A stretch of 38,209 nt of DNA from Microcoleus sp. CSU_2_2 (GTDB taxonomy: Bacteria > Cyanobacteriota > Cyanobacteriia > Cyanobacteriales > Microcoleaceae): the NCBI GenBank assembly GCA_012035135.1, contig JAAUPI010000021.1, positions 1 to 38,209 on the forward strand, in the 5' to 3' direction. This document shows, piece after piece, positions 9,301 to 16,489 of this stretch (position 1 is its first letter; every line of letters starts with the position of its first letter). Below the pieces are notes generated by a model. That model was not told where the DNA came from and did no database searches. It saw only the letters and a list, made by a program, of their open reading frames with translations. The position numbers were made by a program, and so were the translations under genes.

Positions 9301-9463
9301 CATCACCTAGCTGAAAATCATAAATTTCACAGGCTTCACTTAATTTTGCAATTAATGTCGGTTTTGCAACTATCTCCTCCAATAGTTTTTGCATGGCAGG
9401 GACATTTTGCAATGATTCTGGTGACTGGGTAAAGTAATTCTTTACCCCTAATCTTTTGTTCAT
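6314..9463 (-). CDS. HetC-like peptidase-containing ABC exporter (cNMP-binding + C39 + ABC), 1049 aa
   Basis: Inner-membrane exporter that cuts double-glycine leaders and pumps the product out. Residues about 30-165 form a cyclic-nucleotide-binding-like domain, with a more degenerate region to about 300. The C39 peptidase covers about 328-457, with Cys343 (TADCGATC), His415 (GNHYVAVY) and Asp431 (VADPA) all present, so it should be active. Transmembrane segments span about 475-770. The ATPase has Walker A GRSGSGKST (839-847), signature LSGGQ (948-952), Walker B ILVLDEAT (968-975) and switch His1004. Length and domain order match Anabaena HetC (about 1044 aa). ATG 9463 has AGGGGAA 5-6 nt upstream. 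It heads a same-strand series with the HlyD and HetP-like genes. Likely substrates are the peptide at 89-367 and possibly the HetP-like tail. Confidence 0.92.
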   Translation of the reverse strand: MNKRLGVKNYFTQSPESLQNVPAMQKLLEEIVAKPTLIAKLSEACEIYDFQLGDEIVKYQTQNNDSHLFEQEQIERNCYLVNQGRVRLLVVEAFQREEVSATVLEVGEIFGRDNLFIESELPYRAIAAGNCSVVKIDAVKLQPILDEFPQLEKHWQQQSQERQRLIFLKTQTELRSIDPQQQQTLWPHLLPYIAETRIAAGVSLAQQYQKSTNHFWLRSGKIEGQKPPSIGSNWGDSAPIPEDWKAETELIIYELSAEQWKIAKATIADDSNARPKVIRKSRTLTLVPPSQNTKTLSTTEPPNLTAVDNSQAKTGIIIFPKPKRRKWFGTSQPFIQQQSTADCGATCLAMISQYWGKKFSLNYLREIAEVGRSGASLKNLAKAAERMGFQARPVRASLTPLRNQNPWIAHWQGNHYVAVYSVKNQQILVADPAMGKRWISIKKFTENWTGYALILDPTAALYRNHDAEHKGIKTENFLAIVWPYRATIVQIVVISLLIQIFGIITPLFTQVILDQVVVSKSIVTLHVFAVGLLLFSIWRLLLGATRQYLLDYLSNRIDLTLISGFISHTLSLPIKFFESRQVGDILTRVQENRKIQAFLTRQAITAWLDALMAVVYIGLMIYYNGRLALLVLALIPPIVILTLVATPFLRNVSREIFNEAAKQNSSLVEMITGVATIKATAAEREMRWRWEDLFTSTINAQFRGQKLGNSLQIIGGSINTLGSTALLWYGAMLVIQDELTIGQFVAFNMMIGSVISPVLSVVGLWDRFQEVLVSIERLDDVFSAEPEESPYKPMLVLPRIQGNVKFENVSFRYSQDDERNTLQNICFEVQAGETVAIVGRSGSGKSTLVKLLQGFYYPEKGRLTIDGHDIRHISVQSLRSQLGVVPQDCFLFSGTILENITLYKNGQGDNSTGLEEAIEVAKLAEAHAFIQDMPLGYQTPVGERGTSLSGGQRQRIAIARALLGDPRILVLDEATSSLDTESERRFQQNLARISRDRTSFIIAHRLSTVRNADRILVLDKGILAEQGNHEKLMAERGLYYHLAQQQLDL

Positions 9464-10025
9464 AAATTCCCCTGTTAAACTGTTATGTCAAATTGTTTGA
9501 CTGAAAACCAACCAGGTTATGGCACAATTAGAATTTTTTTAGTTGTAACATAGTTGGTAGAAAAATGCTTTTTGACTTGTGAGACGAAAACTTATTATTT
9601 CTGGCCTCCCTGAAAAACCTGGAGAATTTTGGAGTTTTGGTTGTTTCAGAAAATTGTGGTTATTGCGTAAGTGTTGTTTTCGCTGGCTCCGATTATAGCT
9701 CACAGAATAGCTAGACTGGCTACAGCTATCGGCTCATCTTTACTGAATCTTTATAATCGACACGCATGATGCGGACAATTGTGAATTTCGTATGAAGCAA
9801 TCACGACAATATTCTAGCTGATCTACGTAAATATAGGTATAAATCTAAATTAAATATTAAAAAACTCTAGTTATTGATAGTTTGTGCATTCCAAATTAGA
9901 TTAAAAGTAAAGAAATATTGCTGCTAATTTGTAGCAGCAATTCAAGCAATTAATTGAAAAATTTGGCCTCGGTATATAGCAGGATGAAAGTGAAGAGGTA
10001 TAATTCCCCTTAGGTGAGTAACTCA
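9464..10025. other. 562-bp intergenic region upstream of the exporter gene
   Basis: AT-rich with no convincing gene. It must hold the promoter of the exporter operon. A GTA-N8-TAT sequence at 9827-9840 is one base from the NtcA consensus, but its distance from the start and lack of a matched -10 make it weak. The larC terminator candidate is at 9901-9941. Confidence 0.5.
9901..9941 (-). terminator. Probable terminator of larC
   Basis: ATTGCTGCTA (9917-9926) and TAGCAGCAAT (9932-9941) form a perfect 10-bp stem with a 5-base loop. On the - strand, ATTTCTTTACTTTTAA follows (9916-9901). This lies about 85 bases downstream of the larC stop codon. Confidence 0.6.
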
Positions 10026-11531
10026 TCACTTTCGATCGTACCAAATTTGGAGTGCCAAGCGGTGAACTTCCCGCCAGCTAAGATTATGAAGTCTGGCAAT
10101 TTCCGCGCAATCTTCGTATTCCGGCTGCACGTTAGTAATAATTTGTCCAGTCCTCGCAACTTTTATTTGCACTTCGCCATATTTCGTTAGGACTTTCTGG
10201 ATTTCTCGGTGCAAAATCGTTCTGTGTTCAGTCGATCGGCGTATTCCTAAAGTAGTAGTTTCGCAAAAAATAACTGCTTCGCAAGCATCGTGAGTTTCGG
10301 GATGACAAATCACAGTTAGCAACACCCCCAGCCGCGACTTTTTCATCACAATTGGCTGAGTGAAGACATCCAGGGCGCCGACAGCCAACAAAGCATCAAA
10401 AACATAGCCGATCGCCTGCGGGTTCAAATCGTCAATTTGCGTTTCCAACACCACAATAGTTTCTTGGGAATTGGGCATCGGGCATGGGGCATCGGGCATC
10501 GGGAATTGGTTAAATACTTCCCTCTTCCCTCTTCCCTCTTCCCTCTTCCTGACATCCGTTACACAATCCGTTGCCGAACTCCCACTCCCCTCTTCCCTCT
10601 TCCTTTTTCCTTCTTTCCTCTTTCTTCCATCCGTTACATCCGTTACACAATCCGTTGCCGAACTTCCTTCTTCCTTTTCCCCAATCCACAAACGCAAAAT
10701 ATTAGGAATTTCCAACAATCTCGAACCGGCACCCAAACCAATCGCCTGAATTTGCATCGGCGGTGGCGGGCCGAACCCCTCAGCCAAAGTACAGGCGATC
10801 GCAGTGCCCGTAGGCGTGCACAATTCGCGATCGATCCCATTGCTATAAATCGGCACTCGATGCATTTCCCACAATCGCATCACCGCCGGTGTCGGCACCA
10901 CCAACCTACCGTGGGCTGCCTTCACCGTACCCCCGCCAGTCGGCATTGCCGAAAAATAAAATTCGTCAATATCCAACCAATCCAAACCCAAACAAGTGCC
11001 GACAATATCAACAATTGCATCCGTTGCCCCCACCTCGTGAAAATGAACCTGATTCGGAGGAATGCCGTGTACGGCAGCTTCTGCCTCTGCTAATTTCCGA
11101 AATACCTCCAAACTCCAGGCTTCCACTCGTGGAGGCAAATTTGCAGAGAGAATGATTTGCTCAATTTTGGGCAAGTGGCGGTGATGAGTATGGCTAATTT
11201 CTGGATCTACTTCGCCGTGACTGTGAGAATGTTCGTCACCGTGATGATGTTGGTGATGGCGGCGATCGAAAGTTGGGGATTCCGTTTCCGAGGGATCGAT
11301 CGCCGGATCTGGTTTTGGGGCTGACTCGGCAACTAAATCGACATAAAATTTAGTTGCCTGTTGAGTATTGCGGTGAACTAATTCGGTACGCAATTGATAA
11401 TCTGCCGAAATGCCCAGCAAATTCAGTTTTTCGATTAGATACTCCAAAGGGACACCCGCGTGGATGAGGGCTCCAATACACATATCGCCAGCAATGCCAG
11501 TGGGGCATTCAAAATAAGCTATTTTATTCAT
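10026..11531 (-). CDS. larC: LarC-type nickel insertion protein (DUF111), 501 aa, with an in-frame repeat insertion
   Basis: LarC inserts nickel into pyridinium bisthiocarboxylate mononucleotide to make the nickel-pincer cofactor of lactate racemase and related enzymes. The start MNKIAYFECPTGIAGDM, the VHFHEVGATDAIVDIVG motif (about 162-178) and the C-terminal QIDDLNPQAIGYV block identify the family. Residues about 91-119 are His-rich (HHQHHHGDEHSHSH), a likely metal-binding loop common in this family. Residues about 286-356 are foreign: Glu/Arg/Lys/Gly-rich, with SATDCVTDV twice, encoded by intergenic-type repeat DNA, yet in frame. ATG 11531 is preferred over a TTG nine bases upstream. No larB or larE is nearby, so the client enzyme is unknown. 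It diverges from the YciO-type gene. Confidence 0.88.
   Translation of the reverse strand: MNKIAYFECPTGIAGDMCIGALIHAGVPLEYLIEKLNLLGISADYQLRTELVHRNTQQATKFYVDLVAESAPKPDPAIDPSETESPTFDRRHHQHHHGDEHSHSHGEVDPEISHTHHRHLPKIEQIILSANLPPRVEAWSLEVFRKLAEAEAAVHGIPPNQVHFHEVGATDAIVDIVGTCLGLDWLDIDEFYFSAMPTGGGTVKAAHGRLVVPTPAVMRLWEMHRVPIYSNGIDRELCTPTGTAIACTLAEGFGPPPPMQIQAIGLGAGSRLLEIPNILRLWIGEKEEGSSATDCVTDVTDGRKRKEGKRKREEGSGSSATDCVTDVRKREEGRGKREVFNQFPMPDAPCPMPNSQETIVVLETQIDDLNPQAIGYVFDALLAVGALDVFTQPIVMKKSRLGVLLTVICHPETHDACEAVIFCETTTLGIRRSTEHRTILHREIQKVLTKYGEVQIKVARTGQIITNVQPEYEDCAEIARLHNLSWREVHRLALQIWYDRK
10464..10676. repeat. Intergenic-type repeat cluster inserted within larC
   Basis: CCCTCTT-type heptamer runs (about 10518-10548, 10590-10625) and GGCATCGGG runs (about 10476-10504) sit inside the gene. 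A 28-bp unit beginning CATCCGTTACACAATCC occurs perfectly at 10553-10580 and 10637-10664. Such sequences are normally intergenic in this genome. The insertion keeps the reading frame. Confidence 0.8.
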
Positions 11532-11602
11532 TATTAGCAATTAATTTTCAACATTGATTGTTTCAGCAAATCTTGCGGCCGCTTAGCGTGCAATATCTTA
11601 AC

Positions 11603-12268
11603 ATGGCAATTATTTACGAAGTGCATCCAGTGACACCCCAAAAAGATCGAATCGAGAAGATTAAAGGCGCCCTCAAAAATGGAGCGGTGATGCTTTATCC
11701 GACAGATACAGTTTACGCGATCGGCTGCGACCTCAATGCCAAATCTGCGATCGATCGAGTTAGGCGGATCAAGCAACTATCCAACGATAAGCCCTTGACA
11801 TTCCTCTGTTCTTCTCTGTCAAATATCTCGGAATATGCGATCGTCAACAATGAAGCTTACCGAATTATCAAACGATTAATTCCAGGGCCATACACTTTTG
11901 TGCTTCCAGCATCAAAGTTAGTGCCGCGATTAGTCATGAATCCGAAACGCAAAACAACTGGAATTCGCGTGCCTGATAACCCCATTTGTTCTGCACTTGT
12001 AGAAACTTTGGGAAATCCAATTATTTCAACTTCCGCTCACATTACTGCCGATTCTGAAGGTGAATCACCTGTGGCAGTAGCAGAAGCAAAAAGTTTTGGC
12101 AAAGCAGAACTATTTGACTGTTTAGAAAAGTTAGTAGATATAATAGTCGATGACGGTTCCGATCCGGGATATCAAGTTTCTACTATTCTCGATTTGACAG
12201 AAAGCGAACCAACTATTGTCCGCCACGGTTTGGGATGGGAAGCTGCCAATGCTTGGGTTCAGGGTTAG
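11603..12268 (+). CDS. YciO/Sua5/YrdC-type L-threonylcarbamoyladenylate synthase family protein, 221 aa
   Basis: The family makes threonylcarbamoyl-AMP from Thr, bicarbonate and ATP for tRNA t6A37. The protein spans one YrdC-like domain (KNGAVMLYPTDTVYAIGC, then KPLTFLCSSLSNISEYA, RKTTGIRVPDNP, ISTSAHIT). The sequence pattern and length of about 220 residues are closer to E. coli YciO (206 aa) than to the longer Sua5; the in vivo role of YciO itself is less settled. ATG 11603 begins MAIIYEVHP, matching the family N-terminus; a TTG at 11558 would add 15 unlikely residues. It is divergent from larC, with 71 bases between the starts. Confidence 0.85.
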   Translation: MAIIYEVHPVTPQKDRIEKIKGALKNGAVMLYPTDTVYAIGCDLNAKSAIDRVRRIKQLSNDKPLTFLCSSLSNISEYAIVNNEAYRIIKRLIPGPYTFVLPASKLVPRLVMNPKRKTTGIRVPDNPICSALVETLGNPIISTSAHITADSEGESPVAVAEAKSFGKAELFDCLEKLVDIIVDDGSDPGYQVSTILDLTESEPTIVRHGLGWEAANAWVQG

Positions 12269-12291
12269 TTTGCTATCCCCTTGATGATTCG

Positions 12292-12399
12292 GCGGTTGAA
12301 ACCGCAACTACTCTTTACTCGTTACTAGGCAGAGCCTAGTAACGCAGATCCGGAGGCTCTGCCTCCAATTTTCCCGATCGCTCTTCGAGGCAAAGCCTC
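12292..12399. repeat. Cluster of four small REP-like palindromes
   Basis: GCGGTTGAAACCGC (12292-12305), TTACTAGGC-AGA-GCCTAGTAA (12322-12342), GGAGGC-TCT-GCCTCC (12352-12366) and GAGGC-AAA-GCCTC (12387-12399) follow one another in the 317-bp gap after the YciO-type gene. The first could act as a weak 3' hairpin. No gene is seen in this gap. Confidence 0.8.
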
Positions 12400-12556
12400 T
12401 GGAAAACCGCTTCCCAGGCTCTATCTAATATTCAGCCATGTTCAGGTGCGGACATATCTACTCGTTCGATCGGCATATAGTAGAATTGATGGAGATGGGA
12501 TGGGAATCGGTTTTTGAAGGGAGTTTTTAACTGCAAATGTAGGCTGATGAACGCTA

Positions 12557-12594
12557 ATGGACGCAGATGATTGAGGAAGGGGGAAATGAAAATT
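12557..12594. repeat. Repeat shared with 16626-16664, spans the ATPase start
   Basis: ATGGACGCAGATGATTGAGG is identical in both places, followed by a G-rich ribosome-binding tract and AAATGAAAATT. Here the ATG at 12586 starts the ATPase remnant. At 16656 the ATG leads to only MKIQSCSTV and a stop. Confidence 0.75.
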
Positions 12595-13509
12595 AAAAAA
12601 GTAGCTTTTTGGGATCATGAATTAGAATGGCGTTTTGAACCAATATCTTTTTCCAACTTGGCTTTATTAGTTGGCGTATCTGGTGTCGGCAAAACACAAA
12701 TTTTGAAAGGTATTTTGAGTTTACAACAGATAGCTAATGGTGCTTCATTAAACGGTTTAGCATGGGACATCACATTCTCGACAGTAAACAATGTAGAGTA
12801 CCGCTGGCAAGGCGAATTTGAAACAAAAAAAATCTCTGCCATCATTCCGAATAAGGAAGACGAAATTCATCAATCTAGAATTGTTCGAGAACATCTATTC
12901 AGAGAGGAAAATTTAATTATAGAAAGAACACCTGATGAAATTCAATTCAAAGGCAAGACAACGCCGAAATTATCGCCATTTCAAAGCGCAGTTAAAATCT
13001 TAAATCAAGAAGAAGATATCTCACCTGTTCAGGAGGGTTTTAATAAGGTAATTTACAGCGATAATGAGAGGTTATTGAATAAAGCTAATAATATTTACCG
13101 TGTGTCTCTACTAACACAAGTACAATCAACATTTTTCAATGAAGATCTTCCTTTAGAAAGCGTTCAAGCAAGTAAGATGCCAATACTTCTTAAGCTGGCT
13201 TTCATAGCTCGCCATTATCCAGATATTGTCAAAAAAATAAAAGCCAAATTTATAGAGGTTTTTCCTCAAGTAGAAGATGTTAAGATAGAAATTATAGAAG
13301 ATCATGGAACTCCATCTTATGCCAGTTTTCCTATTCTAATAAAAGAAATAGGTGTTAATAATTGGATTTTACAAAACAATATTTCTTCAGGAATGCTGAA
13401 GACTTTCATTCACATTGCCGAACTATACTTGTCGCCCGCAGGAACTGTAATCCTGATTGATGAATTTGAAAACAGCTTGGGAATTAACTGTATTAAAGTT
13501 GGCTGTTAG
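12586..13509 (+). pseudogene. AAA-family ATPase (RecF/OLD-like), C-terminally truncated
   Basis: Residues start MKIKKVAFWDHE; Walker A is GVSGVGKTQ near residue 35. The ABC-like region ISSGMLKTFIHIAELYLSP and Walker B GTVILIDEFENSLG lie near the end. In this family the Walker B segment is normally followed by 50-80 more residues with a conserved His. Here the frame ends after INCIKVGC, and sequence resembling a different protein begins at once. The ATG at 12586 has the Shine-Dalgarno GAGGAAGGGGG directly before it. Such ATPases often pair with a small TOPRIM/DUF4276-like partner in anti-phage or DNA-repair gene pairs, so this was probably a two-gene cassette, now decayed. That role is inference. 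Confidence 0.7.
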
Positions 13510-13832
13510 GAAACCGCAAGATTTATCCTAAAAATCCTCAAAACAAACCTTTGTTAGATTATACTAAATATTACGATGTTTCAGTTAACTGTCCCGAAAA
13601 TATGGGCAGATATCAAGAGTTTAACACTCACGCTCAGTTTCACGGAGCTTATTTGAGAGCGTTATTTGAAGCTAAAAATATTACCTATTCTAAAAAAAGA
13701 CCGGGAGATGTACTCAAACCATTTTATCTGGAACAGCTATTGACAAGGATTCAAGTTCAGCCAGAACAACTGACTACTTTTCGACAATTTATCGATTTTT
13801 GTAATAAAATTAAATCTAAATTTAAAATCTAA
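13497..13832 (+). pseudogene. C-terminal remnant of the ATPase partner gene
   Basis: An open frame just after an in-frame TAA (13494-13496) encodes LLGNRKIYPKNPQ..., then DYTKYYDVSVNCPENMGRYQ and ends in CNKIKSKFKI. No good start codon or ribosome-binding site precedes it; the first possible start is a TTG at 13551. It looks like the last ~110 residues of a companion protein, joined to the truncated ATPase by a deletion near 13490-13510. The partner family is not securely recognised. Confidence 0.55.
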
Positions 13833-14023
13833 ATTGTCAAGTTAATCGATCGCACTTCAGATCTAATATAAATTAAGTTACTTCACCCTGCTTCATATCA
13901 CTTCCCCTGACTTCAGCTCAGTCGATCGAATTGCTACTAATTCAGCAGCCTGCACATTACTCATTGCCACTTCCCCAATGCCTCCTGCACAATAGCTGTA
14001 AAAGTTTTGAACCGGAAGCAACC

Positions 14024-14986
14024 ATGAAAGCTGCTTATAATATGAATACAATTGATTTGGCAGGCGATCGGTATCAACATCCTCACTACTTGCAAAGTCG
14101 GGCCAGAATTAACTCCCTCATCGACCATTATATGTCAGTAGAAGTTTTGAGCGATCGACTTTCCGATCTCCCCGAGCAATTTTACAACCCGCATCCCCGC
14201 GCTTGGAAACCCATAGATTGGCAAGGAATCAATCGCGACCAAATTATTGGTGTCAAGCCAGAAATATTTTTACAAATTTTGGCAAGTGCGGCAGAAATTG
14301 AAGCTCCCATTCGCAGCTATGGTAGAGAAAGTTGGTGCTACTTACAGCATATTTACCCGCAAATGGCACGGTTTATGGGAGGAGTTTTTGATGCCAATGG
14401 TAATATCTTAGAAATCGGTGTCTGGGAAAAAGAAGAACGCCAACATTGCCCGACTTTTAGGAAAATTTACCAGCAGTTGACAGCAGAAAAACTGGAAGTT
14501 AAACCCAACTCTGTTAATGGCTGTCAATCCACAGGTGACGCTTGGCAAGATACCTACAAACACGTCATTAGCCGCCTGAGTACGGAGTGGGGAGCTACTT
14601 CTGTTTATTTGTGGTTGATGGTACACTCGACGGGAGCTTTGCAACAGGCAATTTCCCAACCTTTACAGGATGAAATCAATCATTTGGCTAAGTTTTGGGG
14701 TTTCAGTCGCTGGGCCTTCTCTCAAAGTTATTTCAATCAACTGAAAGGCTCTACTAAAAACCTGATTGCTTTGCTGAAACATCATCAGATTGAACGCACG
14801 CATGGCAATGATGTGTTTAACGCTTCGCTAAGTCTCAAACAACTTTCTTTAGTGTTGGAATTGACTTTTACATTCACGCGAGTGATGGTGCGGCTGCGAC
14901 GCTGGAACCGCGAACTTAGTCGCAGTTATCTCAGACATTTGTTTGGCACTGCGCCGATGGTTGATGCACCGCGCCATGTCGCTTGA
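14024..14986 (+). CDS. Ferritin-like conserved cyanobacterial protein, 320 aa
   Basis: Function unknown. The largely helical protein has two ExxH motifs, E138-R-Q-H141 (WEKEERQH) and E217-I-N-H220 (DEINHLAKFWGF). Further acidic residues lie upstream (about E91-E93), the spacing expected of a di-iron four-helix (ferritin-like) centre. That would suggest an oxidase, desaturase or iron-handling role; this is inference from motifs only. ATG 14024 has GGAAG a few bases upstream and begins MKAAYNMNTIDLAGDRY. A TTG at 13931 would add 31 residues with no family character. It is followed by the right end of the TnpB element. Confidence 0.6.
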   Translation: MKAAYNMNTIDLAGDRYQHPHYLQSRARINSLIDHYMSVEVLSDRLSDLPEQFYNPHPRAWKPIDWQGINRDQIIGVKPEIFLQILASAAEIEAPIRSYGRESWCYLQHIYPQMARFMGGVFDANGNILEIGVWEKEERQHCPTFRKIYQQLTAEKLEVKPNSVNGCQSTGDAWQDTYKHVISRLSTEWGATSVYLWLMVHSTGALQQAISQPLQDEINHLAKFWGFSRWAFSQSYFNQLKGSTKNLIALLKHHQIERTHGNDVFNASLSLKQLSLVLELTFTFTRVMVRLRRWNRELSRSYLRHLFGTAPMVDAPRHVA

Positions 14987-15029
14987 AAAAGTGCATATCT
15001 ACTTTGCTCAGGATATATTAGAATTGGTG

Positions 15030-15180
15030 ACAACTCCCACCGCCAATCGCTTAGGCCCTCTGGCGGGGGCTTCTCAAATTCACAAATGAGAGTTCCTGCA
15101 CGCGCGAGGCTGTGCATCCACTAAGCCTCCACAGGCAGCAAACGGTTGTCCTACCGTCCGTTTTAAAATGTTAAGCGATG
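15030..15180 (-). ncRNA. Putative omega RNA (reRNA) from the TnpB element right end
   Basis: TnpB nucleases are guided by an RNA covering the 3' end of tnpB and the element's right end. On the - strand, after the tnpB stop at 15080, CC-C-CCGCCA (from 15069) pairs with TGGCGG-T-GG (ending 15037), a GC-rich stem with one mismatch, typical of this scaffold. GAGTTGTCAC follows and would mark the guide junction. Extent is approximate. Confidence 0.5.
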
Positions 15181-16306
15181 CGTTCAAATCTCTGTCTAAA
15201 CTAACTCCACAATTTGGACAATTATGAACTCGTACCGACAAATCTTTAACCACTCTTTCACCGCAATTAAAACACTCGATGCTCGTTCCTCTAGCATCAA
15301 CTTCTTGACAGTGCTTGCCGCGTCTTACCGCTACTGCTTGCAATATATTCAAGAATGTCCGCCATGCAACATCAAGTATCGATTTAGCTAATCGGGTTCT
15401 AGCCAGACCTTTGATATTTAATTTCTCGAAGGCGATCGAGTCGTAATTTAAACATAGCCAATGAGCTACCAAATAATGAAAATCTTGCCGTTGCCGAGCA
15501 ATATGCAGGTGCAGCGAGGCTACTTTACTGGCTTGTTTTTGGTAATTTTTAGACCCTTTTTCCTTTCTGGATAATTGGCGCTGTTGACGGGCTAAAACCG
15601 TTTGAGATTTACGGTAAAAATGAGGAACGGCAACTGCTTCACCCGAGCTAGTCGTGAGAAATTTTTCAAGCCCCACGTCAATACCGCAAACGGACTTAAT
15701 TTCATCAACTGCTAACGGAGAAGGAACTGTGTTATCCTCGATCGAAAAACTGACATACCAACCATCAGCCTTGACGATAATTGTTGCTTGTTTAATCTCA
15801 AAACCATCAGGTATTGGGCGGTGGAGGACGACTGGTATCTCACCAATTTTAGACAGCTTTAAAATACTGCCTATTAAATGCGCTCCAGCTTTAAGGCTGT
15901 TAACTCTGGGAAATGTAAAGGAACAAATGTCACCCTTCTTTTTAAATCTAGGCTTGCCACCTCTCTTGCCTGTTTTATCGGGAACTAACCAGCGTTTCCA
16001 AGCTTTATCCAACCGCATTAAATTCTGTTGTTGGCAGTCAGCATAAATGTCTTTGTATTCAGGAAATAACCGCTTAGTTTCTTTGAGGTCAGCAGCTTGT
16101 GAGTAGTAATCAACTTGCCCTTGAATATGCCCAATCGGTTCTGAAATTAGGTGACAACGATCGATTTGACATCTGGTGCGACGCAACCAATCCAGTCTTT
16201 GACCCAAGGCATAGTTCCAGTGACGGCGCAACAACTCCCCCCAGTGGCTCAAGGTCGCCACCTGCTCGGTAGTTGGTTGCAATCGGTACTGGTAAGTTAA
16301 AAGCAT
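15080..16306 (-). CDS. tnpB: TnpB RNA-guided nuclease (IS605 OrfB family), 408 aa
   Basis: RNA-guided DNA endonuclease related to the Cas12 ancestors. The N-terminal helix-turn-helix begins MLLTYQYRLQPT. The RuvC-like site is present: Asp210 in GIDVGLEKF, Glu294 in IAFEKLNIKG, and DRDLNAS at 371-377. A CxxC...CxxC zinc finger lies at Cys345/348 and Cys363/366. Length is normal for the family, so it looks intact. ATG 16306 is chosen over a TTG at 16336 because it gives the family N-terminus and leaves the palindrome 16314-16336 upstream. It is transcribed divergently from the small CopG-like gene. Confidence 0.92.
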   Translation of the reverse strand: MLLTYQYRLQPTTEQVATLSHWGELLRRHWNYALGQRLDWLRRTRCQIDRCHLISEPIGHIQGQVDYYSQAADLKETKRLFPEYKDIYADCQQQNLMRLDKAWKRWLVPDKTGKRGGKPRFKKKGDICSFTFPRVNSLKAGAHLIGSILKLSKIGEIPVVLHRPIPDGFEIKQATIIVKADGWYVSFSIEDNTVPSPLAVDEIKSVCGIDVGLEKFLTTSSGEAVAVPHFYRKSQTVLARQQRQLSRKEKGSKNYQKQASKVASLHLHIARQRQDFHYLVAHWLCLNYDSIAFEKLNIKGLARTRLAKSILDVAWRTFLNILQAVAVRRGKHCQEVDARGTSIECFNCGERVVKDLSVRVHNCPNCGVSLDRDLNASLNILKRTVGQPFAACGGLVDAQPRACRNSHL

Positions 16307-16313
16307 GATAACA

Positions 16314-16336
16314 TTGTACAGCACATAGCTGTACAA
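16314..16336. promoter_or_regulatory. Palindromic operator candidate between tnpB and the RHH gene
   Basis: TTGTACAGC (16314-16322) and GCTGTACAA (16328-16336) form a perfect 9-bp inverted repeat with a 5-bp spacer. It ends 8 bases before tnpB ATG and 6 bases before the RHH ATG. This is the expected place for an autoregulatory RHH operator; it could instead be a structural hairpin of the element. Confidence 0.65.
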
Positions 16337-16342
16337 GTCAAG

Positions 16343-16489
16343 ATGAATAAACTTACCATCAGACTTCCCAACGAAGAATTACAAATTTTAAAGCAATATG
16401 CAGAACAAACAAACCGAACGCAGACAGAGATACTGCGAAGCTATATCAGAACTCTCAAGAGTCGGATTAAACCTACAAGCTCAGATTAA
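16343..16489 (+). CDS. CopG-like ribbon-helix-helix protein, 48 aa
   Basis: Translation begins MNKLTIRLPNEELQILKQYA and continues EQTNRTQTEILRSYI, a classic RHH fold: beta strand (KLTIRLP), helix, turn, helix. RHH proteins bind DNA as dimers at short palindromes. This one probably represses tnpB, its own gene, or both from the palindrome at 16314-16336. It overlaps neither tnpB nor a longer out-of-frame reading at 16398-16625. Small RHH proteins are known beside tnpB in cyanobacteria. Confidence 0.75.
   Translation: MNKLTIRLPNEELQILKQYAEQTNRTQTEILRSYIRTLKSRIKPTSSD

Larger units (their letters stand above)
15030..16489 (-). mobile_element. IS200/IS605-type TnpB element (no TnpA)
   Basis: Consists of tnpB (15080-16306), a 3' hairpin end (15036-15069) and a divergent ribbon-helix-helix gene (16343-16489). 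No Y1 or serine transposase TnpA is present, so movement would need one supplied in trans. The right end is estimated from the hairpin and the left end is uncertain, somewhere past 16489. Confidence 0.7.

Noticed and set aside
9827..9840. NtcA-like site GTA-N8-TAT upstream of the HetC-like gene
   Set aside because: One mismatch to consensus, far from the start, and no -10 box at the right distance; chance match likely.
10437..11155. Long + strand open frames opposite larC
   Set aside because: Antisense to conserved larC codons and filled with repeat-derived Leu/Phe/Pro/Ser; no family pattern.
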